Source: Blastocystis sp. Blastoise
Taxonomy: Eukaryota; Sar; Bigyra; Opalinata; Blastocystidae
Direction: 5' to 3'
Assembly (NCBI GenBank): GCA_039096225.1
Contig: JBBPEB010000003.1
Span: 62,001 to 126,000, forward strand
DNA length: 64,000 nt
Shown here: piece after piece, positions 1-15,470 of the stretch
Position numbering within the stretch: the stretch's first letter is position 1
Layout of the letters: every line of letters begins with the position of its first letter
Program-made: the position numbers and the translations under genes
The notes under the pieces: generated by a model
Databases searched by the model: none
Told to the model about the DNA's origin: nothing
The model's input: the letters and a program-made list of their open reading frames with translations, nothing else

Positions 1-6
1 ATATAT

Positions 7-1801
<1,795 letters not shown>

Positions 1802-2392
1802 TTGAAATTGTTTAATATTTCATATAAAAAGTAATAATTTATGAAAAAATCTTTTTATTCCCTAGAATTCCCTTTGATATTCGTGAATCTATTAAAATAA
1901 TTAAAAAGCAGAGTTTTGCACTCATCTGTGTTTATAAAATATTTAAATTCTTTTTCTATACATATCATATTGTGTTTTGTTGTGAAATAAATATAAACAA
2001 TTTAAACATGACCCAAAATCACTTATTTTCTATTAAAAAAAATCTCAAAAAAAAACTGCTTTGTTTCTCATGATCAATCTCAACATTCTTTATTATTCAT
2101 AATAAAAATATAATCATCTATGCTTCATTTATACTCATAGAATGCATAGAATTCTTTGCATGAATAATCATGAGAGTATCTGAATGGAAATTCTATTGTT
2201 TTCCCTCTGATTATGGAAATAATCACAAAAATCATCAGCATATTATTTTTAAATTTGTAGTATTATTTTACACGCGTGTAATTTAAATAGGTATATACAT
2301 ATATATATGCTCATACTACAAATACATAAGAACTCTATGAATATGGTTTTTTAAATATTCATTTATTGATCTTTTTAAATTTATAGTTCAAA
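1802..2392. promoter_or_regulatory. Divergent spacer between p44 and FYVE genes
   Basis: This 591-bp AT-rich spacer separates two start codons facing away from each other, so it must hold both promoters. I see A/T homopolymer runs and a TA-repeat stretch near 2290-2310, but no motif that can be assigned to a factor. Confidence 0.5.
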
Positions 2393-4497
2393 ATGTCAGA
2401 TAGTACTGAAAAATCAGTAAATACGAATACTTCAAGTTCCTATGAACAACTTCGTTCTCAATTTAGAGATCAATTCTTAGAAAGAATGAAGAATGGTACT
2501 TCTAAGGAACAACTTATTGCTGAATCATGGATTGCTTTAGAGGACTGCTTTATGAATGACATTAAGAAGGAATCAGATAAATATAAATCTGCAGAATCAC
2601 AAATATCTGAACTTGAATCTAAACTTGAAGAAAATACTCAATCTCTAAATGTAATGAAGGATACATGTGAACAAAAGGAAAATGAAAATAAAGAATTATC
2701 GAATCAAATTCAAACATTAAAAACTGAATTATCTGAAAAAGAATCAAGTATAAAAGCTTCTATGGATTCTATTTCTGAATATAAAAAACAAATAGAAAAT
2801 TCTAATCTTAAATTGGAAGAAAATGAAAATCTAATAAAAGAAAAGGATTCTCTTTTAAAGGAAAAAGATTCTCTTTTAAAAGAGAAAGAAAGTATTATTA
2901 TGGAAAAAGATTCTCTTTTAAAAGAAAAAGAAAGTATTATTATGGAAAAAGATTCTCTTTTAAGAGAGAAAGAAGATGCATTATTATTATTAAAAAAGTC
3001 AAAAGAAGAATTAGAAAAGATATATGAAGAATGTAAGTTGTCTATAATGGCTAAGGAGAATGAAATCAGTACAATTCAGACTAATCTTAAAATGAAAGAT
3101 GATCAATTAAAAGAGAACCATGATACTCTACAACATCAATCTTCTCTTCTTTCTGAATGCCAATCTTCTATAACTGAACTTGAGAATAAGAATAAAGAGA
3201 ATGAAAATTCTATTCAAACCCTTCAAGAAAAGAATCAGCAAATATATGATGAAAAGAATCATTTAAATACTATTTTAAGAGAGAGCTATTCTTTATTATA
3301 TCCTGCTAATACAGATAAGGACACTATTGATATTAAGGAGATTCAAGAAAAGATTCAAACATTCTCTTCTTCTTTCAAAGAGATGGAGACTTCTCTTATA
3401 AATACACGAGAAGAAGTTACTACTCTTCAAGAAACTGTTTCTACTTTAGAAGCCACAAAACAACATTTATTAGAAGAACAACATAAGTGTTTCCCTATTC
3501 CTTCAAAATATGATATTGATAATGGTAAGTCAAATTATTATTATATTTTATGTATTATTATTATTATTGTTATTATTATTTTTGATTTATTATTTTCTTC
3601 ATGATTCTTATATTTTCTTCATTATTATTATATATTCTTTTTATTTTATTATATTATGATATTTATTTTATTATATTATGATATTTATTTTATTATATAT
3701 GATTTATTTTATTATATATGATATTTATTTTATTATATTATATATATTCTTATTACATTCTTTTTTCTTATATATTTTTCTTATGATTATATTATATATA
3801 TTCTTATTCTATTCATTATGATTATCTATAGGTATTCGTGTAGTTCGATGGGTTCCCGATGATATGACCGACACCTGTGAAGATTGTAATGCTAACTTTA
3901 GTACATTCAACAGAAAACATGTATAGCGTTTATTATAAACATTATTTTTATTGTCTATATTATAATATAATATAATATAATATAATATAATATAATATAA
4001 TATAATATAATATAATATAATATAATATAATATAATATAATATAATATAATATAATATAATATAATATAATATAATATAATATAATATAATATAATATAA
4101 TATAATATAATATAATATAATATAATATAATATAATATAATATAATATAATATAATATAATATAATATAATATAATATAATATAATATAATATAATATAA
4201 TATAATATAATATAATATAATATAATATAATATAATATAATATAATATAATATAATATAATATAATATAATATAATATAATATAATATAATATAATATAA
4301 TATAATATAATATAATATAATATAATATAATATAATATAATAAAATATAATATAATATAATCTATATATAGCATTGTAGAGCTTGTGGTCGTTTAGTATG
4401 TAGTAAATGTTGTCGTCAAGTGACAAAGAACGATAAATCTGTTTGGATGTGCACAAAGTGTCAATCTACTTCTTCTACTTCTCTTCCTAGTCAATAA
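2393..4497 (+). CDS. Coiled-coil protein with C-terminal FYVE zinc finger
   Basis: This is a probable endosomal PtdIns3P-binding protein of 448 residues. Exons are 2393-3524, 3832-3920 and 4372-4497, and they join in frame. The first roughly 375 residues are a continuous charged coiled coil, including a tandem block of KEKDSLL / KEKESIIM units around residues 143-200. The last two exons build the FYVE finger. WVPDD gives the WxxD motif, RKHHCRACG the basic (R/K)HHCR patch, and RLVCSKC matches the RVC motif. Zinc ligands are CEDC, CRAC, CSKC and CTKC. These are the motifs known to bind PtdIns3P in EEA1/Vps27-type FYVE domains, so recruitment to endosomes is a firm inference, while its partners are unknown. 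The intron between exons 2 and 3 splits the two histidines of RKH|HCR and is filled by a pentanucleotide repeat. Confidence 0.92.
3957..4361. repeat. (TATAA)n pentanucleotide array within the FYVE-finger intron
   Basis: About 400 bp of almost perfect 5-bp repeat (roughly 80 copies) occupies most of the intron 3921-4371. One imperfect unit (TAAAA) occurs near 4341. It sits between the codons for the two adjacent histidines of the FYVE finger. Confidence 0.97.
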
Positions 4498-5611
4498 AGA
4501 ATCATCAATCTAGTTAAGAAAAATAAATTATGATATATCTATTATATAGATTCATTTATTATATATTTGTTTTTTCTATATTATTATATATATCTTATTT
4601 CTTGCTTTCTTAAGAATAAATATTCTTCTATATATGTATATAATTTATTATATATTGTTTTTTTAGAATTCTATATTGATTATCAATTTCTATTTCTTAA
4701 TTTGACATTTTTTTTTATTCATAGAATGTATTATTTATTTTCATAAATATATATTTTTTATTTTTTATTAACTAATCAAGAAACTAAACTAAACTATACT
4801 ATTTAAAACTATGTATAGTATCATATATATATACAAATAAAGGACTAAACTGAAAAAAAAAGACTAATCCAAAAAAAAAACAACAAAATATAAGGAAATT
4901 AACACATAAAGACCTAGGGTATTTACTTTATTTAGACTCACATAATTCATTTATTAGGACTTTAGGAATACATAAAGAGTACAATAAAAAGGAAAACAAA
5001 TAATAAAAAAAATCAAATGAATTATAAGAAATCGCAATATTTTATGGATAAATATATGTATATATTCATACTGAATAAATACTATATATAAAGATAGGAG
5101 GATAGGAACAGTAACAAAAAAAAAGTCACTTTAAAAAAGTGAAAAGAATACCGTTCCTTAGAATCACATTATGGGATACAAAAATAGATTCGATTCAATT
5201 CTAATAGATGACACACAATATAATAAAATAATAGAGAATAGATTACATATATAATAACAAATATAAATTTATATAAATAAAAAGTAATATAAATAAAAAA
5301 AAAGAATTATATAAATAAAAAGATATATAAATAAAAAAATAGAATTATAAAAATAAAAAGATATATAAATAAAAAAAAAGAATTATATAAATAAAAAGAT
5401 ATATAAATAAAAAAATAGAATTATAAAAATAAAAAGATATATATAGAGAATAGAAAATCTATATAAATAAATATAAATAAATGTAAAAATACGATATATA
5501 AATAAATAATGAAAACAGTAATATATACATAAAAAAAAAATAAATATTAAATAAAAACAATTATTGACAACAGACTATTTCTAAATAAAAAGTGTTATAT
5601 ATATATAATAT
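4498..5611. other. Intergenic AT-rich spacer
   Basis: This spacer lies between the 3' ends of the FYVE gene (plus) and the glycosyltransferase gene (minus), which converge here. It is A-rich and has no credible ORF. The part at 5280-5440 is a short imperfect tandem repeat. Confidence 0.7.
5280..5445. repeat. Imperfect A-rich tandem repeat
   Basis: Units built from AAAAAGATATATAAATAAA and AGAATTAT(A)AAATA alternate at least four times, giving a period near 41 bp with an 82-bp two-unit alternation. It lies in the 3' spacer of the glycosyltransferase gene. Confidence 0.7.
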
Positions 5612-7369
5612 TCATTGACGACACCATTGTTTGAAATCTTTTGGTTCCATTTGATGTATATATAAATAATCTGTTTGTGTAATATCATTAAGCCAGTTTC
5701 TAAAAGTGTTAGCATACCCCACATCCATACTTCGTTTAGCCACATAAACATTAGATAATAAAGAGAGATAACTTAAGAGTACGTCATCGGTATGTACTAA
5801 GCAATCTAAATAAGGGAATACATGCACATGCTTATTTATAGTAGAATTCGATAGTACCATCATCGGTCCATCAACAAATGGAAAACTATATGGTATACTA
5901 TAATAAGGAGTAGAATGCTTCCCAATTTGAATGACATCTGGAGAACAATCATAAAAATGGCCTACATATAAATCATCAGTAATCACACGATCTAAATATC
6001 TAAATAATACTTTTAAATTAAAGCAAGAATCATCATCTGTTATAGCTACAAACTTTGTAGTTGTATTAGAATATATATATAGATCTTCAATCATCATAAC
6101 TTTCAATGTATTATTCCCATAAGTATCCAATATATTCATACCTATAATATCTTTATTGACTCTTTGTTCTTCAAGAATTGCTTTCTCTACAGAAAGATCA
6201 TTATTTCTACCTATTAAAAAATATATTTTAAAAGGATGTTTTCTATTGTAAGAAGCATTTTTATACGAATAACGAACCATATCTCGTTTCGCTTTATTAT
6301 GTATACCTGATTTCGCAAAGAATACTATAAAATAAGGATCAAATAAATCTTTTAATTGATCATAGAAAGGAAACGTATAGAATGAAAACCGTGTTCCTAC
6401 AGGAAAGAAATAGACCGTAGGTCTATAGGTAGGATAAAACATATTTAGGGAAGGAGGAAGAGCAGTAGGGATCTGATAATGATATTTAATAACAGTTCGA
6501 TTATGAAAGTATTGTATAGGATTATAAGGATGATAATATTCTTCGAAACGATCGACGGGGCTCTTCGTTAAATGAAAAACAGATATCTGACCATATAGTA
6601 TATTATTCTCTACAAAAAATGTAGGTAATTGTTTTTGAATATCTAATTGAATCGATTTACTCATTTTAATATTATCCCTCTTCTGAGCATGAACCAATCT
6701 CTGACGCTTTTCATAATCATTTAAATATTCCTTACGTAACAACGTGTAATTCTGAACATACTTTGGAATTGGACTCAATAACTTTGACATAAATACATGA
6801 TGCATAAGTCTACCCTTCTGCTCTTTTGATAATTTAAAATTATTTAATTCTTCTTGATAATCTCGAATAGGAATCGAATCTTCAAAATCACTCTCATTTA
6901 GATGATTCCATATATCTAGAGTATTCACATAAGGAAATAACTTTGCCAATAAATCTGAATATGGACGATTTGATGTATTAATAAGTGACTTATTCAAATT
7001 ATTACGAACACCAAGTTGTATTGAAGACGTATTTTTTGGTGTCCACAAATCAGGTATCTGGAATAACTGTACATTAGCGGTTCTATTTGATTTCTGACTT
7101 GATAAAACACTTGGATTAAATGGTGACGTCATTTCCATTAACTTTGTTTCAAAGTCCTCTATATCAATGTAAAATGAACTCATAAATATCTTTCACTAAT
7201 ATATAAACATACTAATCACGTCTGAATTAATTTCAAAGGCAACACTTGAATTGCCTAAAACAAACAATCGTGGAAAAACTATTTCTTTCTCATAAAACTT
7301 TAGATAAACTGATAGAGAGCAAATAAATATAATTATAATCAAAACGATTGAATTATAAAGTAGATGCAT
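5612..7369 (-). CDS. GT31-type (beta-1,3-galactosyltransferase-like) type II membrane enzyme
   Basis: This is a probable Golgi glycosyltransferase of the GT31/Galactosyl_T fold. The main exon (5612-7189) encodes VEKAILEEQRVNKDIIG and LDTYGNNTLKVM, equivalent to the family's E...DI...D..D.Y.NLT.K segment. It then has the metal-binding DDDSCF, VGHFYDCSP, YSIPYSFPFVDGPMMVLS and HTDDVLLS, the last in the position of the conserved E/DDV motif. Translating from 7183 alone would leave no membrane anchor. An upstream in-frame segment (7220-7369) supplies MHLLYNSIVLIIIIFICSL, a classic signal anchor, and joins through a possible 30-nt GT-AG intron (7190-7219) that removes two in-frame stops. With that exon the protein has 575 residues. 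The family call is strong; the very short intron is my inference. The stop is TGA. Confidence 0.8.
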
Positions 7370-9442
7370 GTTGATAAAAAGGATGAATGAATGCTAAGAT
7401 TGAAACAAATAATTTTTTTCAGCTATTTTCAGATTTTTTCTTACCTTGATAATTCATTATATCATATATAAAATTCATAATCAAAAGGATACTTAAGTAT
7501 AGTTCTTGATTGGGTTTCGATATTTATTATTATTTTGATATTTGGTCCATGATTATGAAGAAAATATTTTGAGTATTGTTATTTTATCTGCATTAATTCA
7601 ATGAAAATCATTTATTTTGGAATGTATTAAAATATCTATATTAGATAAATGATTCAATTATGTTTATGATTTGGATTCACATTTAAATTTAAAAGATACA
7701 TTTAAAAATTGCCTAACATATATTTATAAATTATTGTGTCATTTTCGTTAAATCAAATTATATGTATTATTTTTTTGTTGTATAAAGAATCCTTCAATTG
7801 CAAAGAATGGATTGTTTCAAAAAATATTATAGAACACAATCTCATTCTCCAAGATGATTGGCTTATTTTAGAAACTGACCAATCTTTGCATTCTTTTTAA
7901 ATGACTATTGGTTCCCTTACTAAAGAAATAAACACAAGTTGAAATTGATAAATCATCGTAAATAGGTGTAATTCATAATAGCTATAGTGGAAGATATTTC
8001 TGGTATAGTAACCATAGTAAAATAGGATAATAGGCAGGTAGCTTAATAACCTGAACAATGGTTAATGTGATTTATCCTGAAAACATTTATTCTAAATAGA
8101 TTCTTACTAATAAGTGAGAGAATGCTGTGTATTTTTATTTTTCTCATTATTCGTTTTTAATTCATTTTTTATAAACTACTTTTATTACTGAAATATGAAT
8201 AAAAAAATAATGTTGTTAATTCTAACACTATAAACAATTTTTGTTTTTTTGACCCTATTTCCCGTAAGAGAAACAACAAAATGACTGGAGTTTTTTAGTC
8301 AAAAAAGTGTTGGCCTAAACCCGAGAGCAAAAGCTCCGCCAACTTGTCGAGTTTCTCTCTTTTTGACAAGAATAACTTAAAAATAACTCTAAAAAATATA
8401 TTGTTTATTTATATAATCATAGACATTCTAAATATTGACTATTTTACAGTGTTTTATGATTTAAAATGACTGTTTAAAACCAAAAAGACTTTAATTTTTT
8501 CTCTGAAGTCTATAATTCAGGAATGGATTACATGAGTGAGAAGTTTTTAAAATTTGTGTATTCTCTGAGTGATATATTATCATTTCAATTATTCTCGTCA
8601 AGTCCTTTTACAATAAAAACCATTATACAGCCTAAACCAAAACACACCTAAAAATTTCTTCTTTTTTATTTCCCAAGGAAAAAACAATAAAATGACTTGA
8701 CTTTTTTATTCATAATTTTTTAGCCTAAAGACGACAACATTTCTTTCAGCCAACTACCCTAGAAAGTCAAAACAATTAAAAATTCAAAAAAGAAAAGTAA
8801 AACGGAAGCTCTTGTTTTTGTTTATTGATTATCGTCAATAAACCTGTTTTTAAAAATATGACTTTAGAATATCATTCAGGACGTGATTTATAGTTCAGGG
8901 TATCGTTTTAAGGTTTAAAATAGCTTTTTTGAGAGAATTCATAATTATGTCCTAAACCAAGAGGAGTTGTGCGTTTTTATCATCTCTGTTGTTAGACATA
9001 CTTATACACAACATACTCAGCTTACAAAATTGTTTTTCTTGCTTGTTGTGATTTTCACTCATTTTTGAATATTTGATTTTTAGTCTCAAAAGTGGTATAA
9101 AGTGTCTATACATGCCTGTAAGAATCGATTTTAATACTATAAAGTCAAAAATATTAAAGAAAAGTGACAGTGAAAAAAAGGAGGGAAAAAATATTTTTTT
9201 GAGTTTCTAGATATTCCCGCAAAAATGATTTTTCTTTTAAGACCTGAATACACCCATACGCTATTGAGCCTATTGACTTAGAAAATATTTCATTTGTTAC
9301 ATATTTTTTTTATTTTTATTCTATTTTTATTTGCCTTTATTTTTAAAAATAGAAGCTCATTTTAACTTCAGACTGTTCCCTTGTATGTATATTGCTATTT
9401 TTTATTCTTTATCCATATTAACATTCTCCCATTCTCTAGCAT
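7370..9442. other. Gene-free spacer with a degenerate repeated segment
   Basis: I see no credible coding region in these 2 kb. Two segments near 8245-8400 and 8655-8800 resemble each other, each with ACAA(C/T)AAAATGACT followed by a TAGTC/TTATTC run, GCCTAAA and GCCAACT. They may be decayed copies of one element. CCAAT-type words occur near 7857-7890. Confidence 0.5.
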
Positions 9443-9805
9443 GTATAGGTTCCTGCTCGTCCGTGGTTATAAGAGTCCTCTTCAGTCCACGTCAACAACG
9501 TCTATGATGTCAAACTACTTTCAAAGTATATATGTATTTATTTATTTTTATAATTATCTCTTATCTTTTTATTTTTTATATTGCTGTAATATTATATGAT
9601 AAAATACTTATCGTATATTCATTCTATCTATTATTAACTTTCTTTTTTTTTTCTTGAATTAGAATTCTAATTCATTTTATTATTTATTTTCATTATTTTT
9701 ATATTTTTATTTATTATTATTTATTTATTTAGGTTGTTTTCTACTGTTTCTGTTGGTTATCTTTCCCTATGACTCAACATCACCAAATTCATTTTTTTCT
9801 ATTAG
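9443..9805 (+). other. Two exon-like islands with GT-AG boundaries, no frame
   Basis: A mixed-composition block at about 9443-9520 stands out from the surrounding A+T. A second block at 9733-9805 is bounded by a TATTTAG acceptor-like and a GTATGT donor-like sequence. No reading frame joins them convincingly, so they could be exons of a non-coding RNA or decayed coding exons. Function is unknown. Confidence 0.25.
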
Positions 9806-11848
9806 GTATGTTTATTTATTTATTTATTTATTTATTTATTATCTAGTTCTTCTTTATTTCTTCTTCTTACACAAAATGATTCCTTCTTCTCTCTTCTTCA
9901 TTTTCTTCCTTCTACACTTTTATCTCCTTATTTCTTCATCTTCTTTCTTTATTACTTCTTCCTATGCCTTGTCTCCAGCCTATATCCTTGTCTCTCCCTT
10001 TGATTCATTATCTTCCTCAGATCTTCATTTTTCTTTTATTTTTTCTTCTATCTAAATTCCTTTATTTTTTCTTTTTTTTAATTATACCTCTCTCTTATCT
10101 TCGCTTCCCTTTTATATCACTCTTTCATTACTCTTTCTTAATCACTATTCTATTTACATTGTATTTCGTTATGTCTTTTTCTTTTATCCTGTTATCCTCT
10201 TCTCCTTATTCTATACTTCTTTTTCCTCGACATGTATTAGTGTATACCCTCCTTTTCTTCCTCTTCCTCTTCTTCTTCTTCTTCTCCATATAATTCTTTG
10301 CTTTTTTCAGATCTTCATCTTCTTATTTATATTTATATCACTATTTATTATATATATAGTTCTCTTCTATTATTTGCCTTCCTCCTCTTCCTTCTTTCTA
10401 TTCTTCTCATACTTCTTCTCTCCTCCTTCTGATTCCCTTTTTTTTACTGCCCTATTTTCCTTCTTTATCTTCCTTCTCTCCTCTTTCTGTATAATTCTAT
10501 CTCAATCTTCCTTCTCTCCCTCTCTATTCTCGTATCCATCTTTATCCTTATTCTTTTTCCATTTATTTCTCTCTGTCCCTGTCTATTTTATCTTATATGT
10601 CTCTTTCTACCTTCTTGTTTCCTTTTATATTTCCTTCTATGTCTCCTTTTCCACTTTATATCTACTTTTTCTTCTCTCTCTCCTTCTCTCTATTATTATA
10701 TATTCTTATGTTCTAGTTATCTATTTTCTATTTTTATTTCTATCCTTTCATTCTCTATATTGTTATATCTACTTCTATTTTGTCTCTTTTCTTCTATCTT
10801 AATCTTCTATTTAATCCTTTTATTTCTTTCTATATATCTATATCTTCTTGTCTCTAACTTCTTTCTTAATCTCTTTTATATCCTTCTATTTCTCCTTCTA
10901 TCTCTCCTTCTTTCTCCTTTTCTATTTTCTTCTAACCATCTTTTTTCCTATTTTTCTCTTTCTATCCCTATTATCTCATTCTCTATCTTCTTCTATATTC
11001 TTCTTCTTTCATCTTCTCTCCTTCTTCCTTCATCTTTCAATTTCCTTCTCTATCTTCCTTTTATCTCAGCTACTCCTTCTGTCTCAATCTTCAGTCTTTC
11101 CTTTTCTTTCTCTTTCAACATCATTCTATCTCTCTGTATTCCTATATTTCTCTTCATATTTCTCTATCCTTATCTATCTCATTCTACCTCATTTATGTGT
11201 CTCAATCTCATTCTCTATTTCCTTCTATTTTCTCTTATCTACTTATATCTTCGTATATTTCCTTATATCTACGTATATCTACTTCTCTATCTTATTATAT
11301 CTCCTTCTAACTTAATTTACTTCCTCTTCTTCTTTTTCTCCTTCTATCTCCTCTTCTATCTCCTCTTTATTCTCCATCATCTTCTATCTACTTCTCTATC
11401 TCCGTCTACATCCTTCCATCTTACTACATCTCAATCCGCTTTCTCTCCTTGTATATCCTTTTATATCCTTTTATCTCTCTTTCTCTCTTATCCTATTTAT
11501 TTTTCTTATTTCTATCCATTTCTATCTACTTTATCTTCTCTATCTCATTCTATTGTATCTATATCATTCTCTTATCTTTCTATCTCCTTCTATTTTTAAT
11601 CTTTTCTATCTACTTCTCCTTCTCTATTTCCTTCTATTCACTTCTATATACATCTCATTCTTCAAATCATTCTATATTCTTCCCTTCTTCCTTTTAACTC
11701 TTGCTATTTGTTTTTATTTTAATCTACTTCTCCTTCTCTCAACTTTTATCTACTTCTCCTTCTCTGTTTGATTCTATCTCCTCTCTATCCATATTTTCCT
11801 TTTTATTAATATTTATCTCCTTCTCTATATCTTTCGGTATTCTTCTAT

Positions 11849-11962
<114 letters not shown>

Positions 11963-12889
11963 TTATTTATTTATTTATCTCAATCCCCTCTCCCCTTCTA
12001 TATATTTTATTACCTTCTATGTCTCTACCCTATTTCCCGTTTTCTTTCTGTCTCTTTCTTCTCTCATATACTATTGTTCTATCTTTTCTTTTTTTATTCT
12101 TCTTTTTTTTCTTCTTTGTTTTTTCTATTATACTTCTTTATCTTGCTTTGTCTCTCCTTCTCTCTATGTCATTCAAATTATAATTCTCTCTATCATTCCC
12201 TATCGTTTTCTTTGTATGTATTTTTCTTTCTAATTTTTTTCTATATAAATTTATCTTTCTTGATATTCACTTCCTGCTCCTTTTTTCTCCCTTCTTCGTC
12301 TCATCTTCTTTTCTTCGTCTTCCAATTCTATCTGTTTTCCTCCTCCTTCTCTATCCTTCTCAATTCCTCTCTACCTATCTTTATATTCTTTCTTTTTTAT
12401 ACACCTTCCCTACTCCTCTATTTCTCTTTTTATCTTTATTCTTGTATCTATTTTTATCTTATTCTCTATTTCATTTGATTTCTTTTGTATATCTCTCATT
12501 CTATATAGAATTCTATCTCTTTCTATCTAATTTCTTCTTTATGTCTCTCTTTTCTTCTTTCTTTCTATTCATCTATTAGTGTATCTATCTATTTTTATCT
12601 TTGTATTTTTTTTTCTCTCTATCTATCTATCTATCTATCTATCTCTTTTATTTCTTTATATCTTTCTGTTTCTCTATATATGTTTCTTGTTTATTCTTCT
12701 TTTCTTTTTCTTTCTCTTCTTCTTCATTTTCTTGTATATCTTCTTCCTATTCTTTATCTTACTTTTCTTTCTTTTTTTCACCTCCTTCCTTGTCTCTTCT
12801 TCACATTCATCCTCTTGTTCTCTTATTAATCTATTTATTCTTTCTTATCATTATTCTATTTATTCTTCATCTTCTTGTTGTCATTATTC

Positions 12890-13270
12890 ATTTCCTTCTT
12901 CTTATTCTTCTTCCTTATCTTCTTATTCTTCTTCCTATTCTTCTTCTTCTTCCTCATCTTCTTCCTATTCTTCTTTTCTTCTTCTTCCTTATCTTCTTCT
13001 TATTCTTCCTTATCTTCCTTATCTTCTTATTCTTCTTCTTCTTCCTTATCTTCTTATTCTTCTTCCTATTCTTCTTCTTCTTCCTTATCTTCTTCCTATT
13101 CTTCTTTTCTTCTTCTTCCTTATCTTCTTCTTATTCTTCCTTATCTTCTTCTTCTTCCTTATCTTCTTCTTATTCTTCCTTATCTTCCTTATCTTCTTCC
13201 TTATCTTCTTCTTATTCTTCCTTATCTTCCTTATCTTCTTCCTTATCTTCCTTATCTTCTTATTCTTTAT
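12890..13270. repeat. CTT/CCTTAT compound minisatellite
   Basis: Variable-length units made of TTCTTCC, TTATCTTC and TTATTC are reshuffled over about 380 bp at the 3' end of the polypyrimidine tract. Longer internal duplications are visible, for example the blocks starting near 12960 and 13095. Confidence 0.9.
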
Positions 13271-13550
13271 CCTCTAATCCTCTTCTCTTCTGCATTCCTT
13301 ATTATTATAGATCTCTATATATCTATCTTTGTCATTTATTATAAATTATTTTTCATTTTTTTTATTAATCTCAATAATTAAAGACCCTATCTCATTTACT
13401 TTATATTTCTTTCTCTTTTATTCTTTTTTACTTGTTTTCCATATTTCTAGCATCCTTTTTCACTTATACATATATAAATATATCCTTACACATCATACTG
13501 ACTCATTATTCCTACTATTTTACTTTCATTTTTTTTTTATTCTATATTAT

Positions 13551-13618
13551 CCTTAAGCTTATATTGGTAAGTATCTATCAGTTGATGATAGAAAACAGGT
13601 TCAATTCCTGTCTTAAGG
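13551..13618 (+). tRNA. tRNA-like cloverleaf, 68 nt, probably degenerate or organelle-type
   Basis: The sequence folds completely. The 7-bp acceptor is CCTTAAG/CTTAAGG, the 4-bp D stem is CTTA/TAAG with loop TATTGG, the 5-bp anticodon stem is CTATC/GATAG with loop AGTTGAT, and the 5-bp T stem is ACAGG/CCTGT with canonical loop TTCAATT. The B-box-like GGTTCAATTCC is perfect. It departs from a normal tRNA in lacking nucleotides 8-9, in having 3-nt linkers, a G at position 33 and no A box. If the loop is read normally the anticodon would be TTG. It could be a mitochondrial tRNA copy or a tRNA-derived element. Confidence 0.4.
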
Positions 13619-15470
13619 TCAATTACATAACTAATTCTTTATATATAGGTATCAATAATTATATAATATTAATTTTTTCAAAAATTATCTATTCAAAGAG
13701 ATGAAGATAAATTAGATCAATTACTATTTTTTCTTTACATACGTATTTATTTCATTATTGAATGCATTGATAATATATAGATCAATCAAAAATAGCATTC
13801 AAAATAATCTTTTTAACAAAAAGAGACACAATAACAGTCAATTACTTCTTAAGTGTATTATAAAACAAAATAATCTTCTCAAAAGATTATTCAAGTCGTT
13901 TTATAATGAGTATATGTGAAAAATTAGTTTAGTTCAAAATAATAATTCTCATTTTCAAAATTTGATTATCAAATTATTCTGCGTAATTTTTTTCTCGTAT
14001 AATCACTATACCCTTTTACACTAGAAAATAATCATTTAAATTCATTTTTAACTTGATAAATAATAAATTAAGAATTTATTCTTGTTAGAAAACAAAATTC
14101 TTAGAAAATAATGCTAGGATCATACAAATAATCAATACAAATATTCAATCATACACCTTTAATGTGATTTAAGACAAGTCATAAAAATGGAGATTGTCAA
14201 TATTTTATATTTTTTAACTAATTGATATCTTAATAACTTTTAAACTTCATTTAAACACTAAATATGTAATATAATATGTTTTTGTCATTTTCGAAATTAG
14301 AATATGTATTTCAAATAATTTTAGTTTTACTAAAAATCACTTAAAATGAATACACAGAGTTTGTAGACAATAAATAAATTATGAATAAAACTATATATCG
14401 ATATAAGACTTTTTTTGACAAAAAAGTGATTTTTGCATTTGTTTTATAATAAACTATCAACACGACTCCGACTATTCAACTAAAAATATATAAAATATGA
14501 TTTTTGTTTGTTTATACGTATATTTGATAATAGTAAGTCCTTGAATACTAGAAAAAGTTCTTGCTGAGTAATTATAAAATACTATTTTGATTTGTTTTTG
14601 ATATTATTTAAATGAAAAACACTATTTGCATGAAAAAACGCTTACCTTATGTATATCAAGTCTATTTAAAGATATTAGAAGACTTTAACTTGATTTCAAT
14701 TATTGCTTTAATTCACTTTAAAAATATTTTTTCCACTCTCTTTGTCATATTGTGATAATAAATTAATAAAAAATCTGGACAAATACATTAAAAAATAATA
14801 ATTTATAACATTTTTGACTCTAGACCTTTTTTATCTTCATTTTCTTTATTTTATCATTTTATTGAAGATATATGATTCAAAAGAATTCTTTAAATAATGA
14901 TTCAGGCAATCATTCTGGATTATATAAATGACTTTTATTCTGGAAATAGAAGTTTCAGAGTCTTCTCTATAAGTCTGTATTGTAACCTATATTTATTTTT
15001 TAAAAGACTTATACTTACTGAGTGATACTAAAAATAATTTTGACAATTAAGGATAAAAATCACTCTTCCATAGTCAAAACTGATTATAAAATGATATAAT
15101 GATAAATAACTATATAATTCTTTAAAATAAAACAATTTTTGTATTACTTATGATAATTAGGATAAATTGAAAATAACAATAACAATATCCATTTTCCTCA
15201 TAGAAATAAAATTTCTCTTTCTCTTTTATTCTTAACCATTCATTTTATTTATGATGAAGATTCTCTATATTTAGTAGATATGAAATTATTCATGTTTATT
15301 TTCATTATTTCAGCTATATCTTTTAAATTCCTATTACACCCTTTTATAACAAAACAAAATCCTACATGACTTATTACATATTTATTTTATTATATCTTAT
15401 ATGATTAATATGATATATTATTAAATTATTACTTTATTTTATTATATATGATACTATTATGATGGTAGGT
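13619..15470. other. Gene-free AT-rich stretch
   Basis: I see no coding region or RNA gene in these 1.85 kb. Composition is uniformly A+T rich without clear tandem periodicity, although short words such as TTTTGACAAAAAAGTG recur loosely. Confidence 0.6.

Noticed and set aside
3809-4456. 215-residue ILYY-repeat frame on the minus strand
   Set aside because: It is the pentanucleotide repeat of the FYVE intron read on the opposite strand.
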